This document shows, piece after piece, positions 63,791 to 64,000 of a stretch of 64,000 bases of DNA. Numbering within the stretch: position 1 is the first letter of the stretch; the number at the start of each line of letters is the position of its first letter. The notes beneath the pieces were generated by a model that had not been told where the DNA came from, did no database searches, and saw only the letters and a list, made by a program, of their open reading frames with translations. Source of the stretch: Cypionkella sp. (lineage in GTDB: Bacteria > Pseudomonadota > Alphaproteobacteria > Rhodobacterales > Rhodobacteraceae); NCBI GenBank assembly GCA_023255415.1, contig JALRIN010000001.1, positions 67,559-131,558 of the forward strand, given 5' to 3'. Position numbers and translations under genes: made by a program.

Positions 63791-64000
63791 ATGGCTGACA
63801 TTCTTCACGTGCTCAGTCCAATATGGACCGAATACCCACGTTCAACCTACAGACTCTCGTTATCAATGAGGGACCAGCAGGGCGCAGGTCATTGGGATCA
63901 AAATGCGTCTTCGCTTGACCACAATGCCGTTTTAATTGGTGGCCAGCTAAAGAAGCTACAAAATTGGAAGGGCCGAAACCTCTTTCTATTCTTTTCTTCA
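63791..64000 (+). CDS. Incomplete reading frame at the window end, AT-richer than the surroundings, unknown function
   Basis: An ATG at 63791 with AGGACA about 8 nt upstream opens 70 codons that run to the end of the window without a stop. The product begins MADILHVLSPIWTEYPRS and is rich in Ser, Leu and Asn. Its GC content is below 50 percent, clearly lower than the rest of the window, and its codon use differs. It may be the edge of a horizontally acquired region. No family was recognised from this fragment. Confidence 0.55.
   Translation, partial: MADILHVLSPIWTEYPRSTYRLSLSMRDQQGAGHWDQNASSLDHNAVLIGGQLKKLQNWKGRNLFLFFSS

Overview
The window looks like a stretch of chromosome from a Rhodobacteraceae (alphaproteobacterial) species. 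The evidence is high GC coding DNA, tightly packed and often overlapping genes, a GcrA cell-cycle regulator, a DUF1467 protein next to methylmalonyl-CoA epimerase, a malic enzyme-phosphotransacetylase fusion, and a Tad/Flp pilus locus of the Caulobacter-Rhodobacter type. Almost all of it reads as core genome. Only the last 210 bases, an AT-richer unfinished reading frame, and the AT-rich pilin leader regions stand out in composition.

Layout. Positions 1-4000 hold the end of gcvP, an AzlCD amino-acid exporter pair, a zinc-finger thioredoxin (trxC), two paralogous tiny membrane proteins behind an FNR-type box, and a cytochrome b561. Positions 4000-12600 carry an esterase, glyA with a clear terminator, nadK, a receiver-less sigma-54 activator, propionate-CoA ligase (prpE) and maeB. 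A cluster of TTTGC/GCAAA half-sites in front of prpE looks like the operator of a short-chain acyl-CoA regulator. Positions 12700-18440 contain a VOC-cupin-cupin protein and a translationally coupled nucleoside salvage operon, cdd-deoA-deoB-add-upp. Positions 18500-25400 hold a secreted SPOR protein, an unknown membrane-anchored protein, a DMT transporter, tdk, an HTH protein, a DEAD-box helicase and a BrnA-like protein without BrnT.

Positions 25400-33500 carry carB, divergent from pabB-pabC, then aspS and a GNAT acetyltransferase. Positions 33500-47300 are a mosaic of short operons: response regulator, epimerase, nitroreductase, M48 lipoprotein, IMPACT protein, CDGSH protein, rimO, AsmA, gcrA, rraB, guanine deaminase, mgtE and 5-formyl-THF cyclo-ligase. 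Positions 47400-60120 are a Tad pilus locus on the minus strand: two intact Flp-type pilins, one pilin pseudogene, cpaB, secretin, OmpA lipoprotein, cpaE, cpaF, tadB, tadC, two TPR lipoproteins, prepilin peptidase and an AAA ATPase. The window ends with a lytic transglycosylase, a 3-oxoacid CoA-transferase pair, tRNA-Leu(UAA), an unknown protein and the AT-richer fragment.

Connections. prpE, the epimerase and maeB fit propionate and C3/C4 assimilation. cdd, deoA, deoB, add, upp, tdk and guanine deaminase form a broad nucleoside and base salvage set. glyA, gcvP, pabB, pabC and the cyclo-ligase belong to folate and one-carbon metabolism.

The least explained signals are four. First, a dispersed REP-like element appears at four gene 3' ends with a shared GATATTT...AGATGAA core, once as a perfect 35-bp inverted pair and twice as a double-hairpin composite. 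Second, a tandem duplication of about 730 bp contains a second Flp pilin gene inactivated by one TGG-to-TAG change. Third, there is the half-site cluster upstream of prpE. Fourth, the sigma-54 activator lacks a receiver domain and has a GSFTGA loop. No CRISPR array, prophage or insertion sequence was seen.
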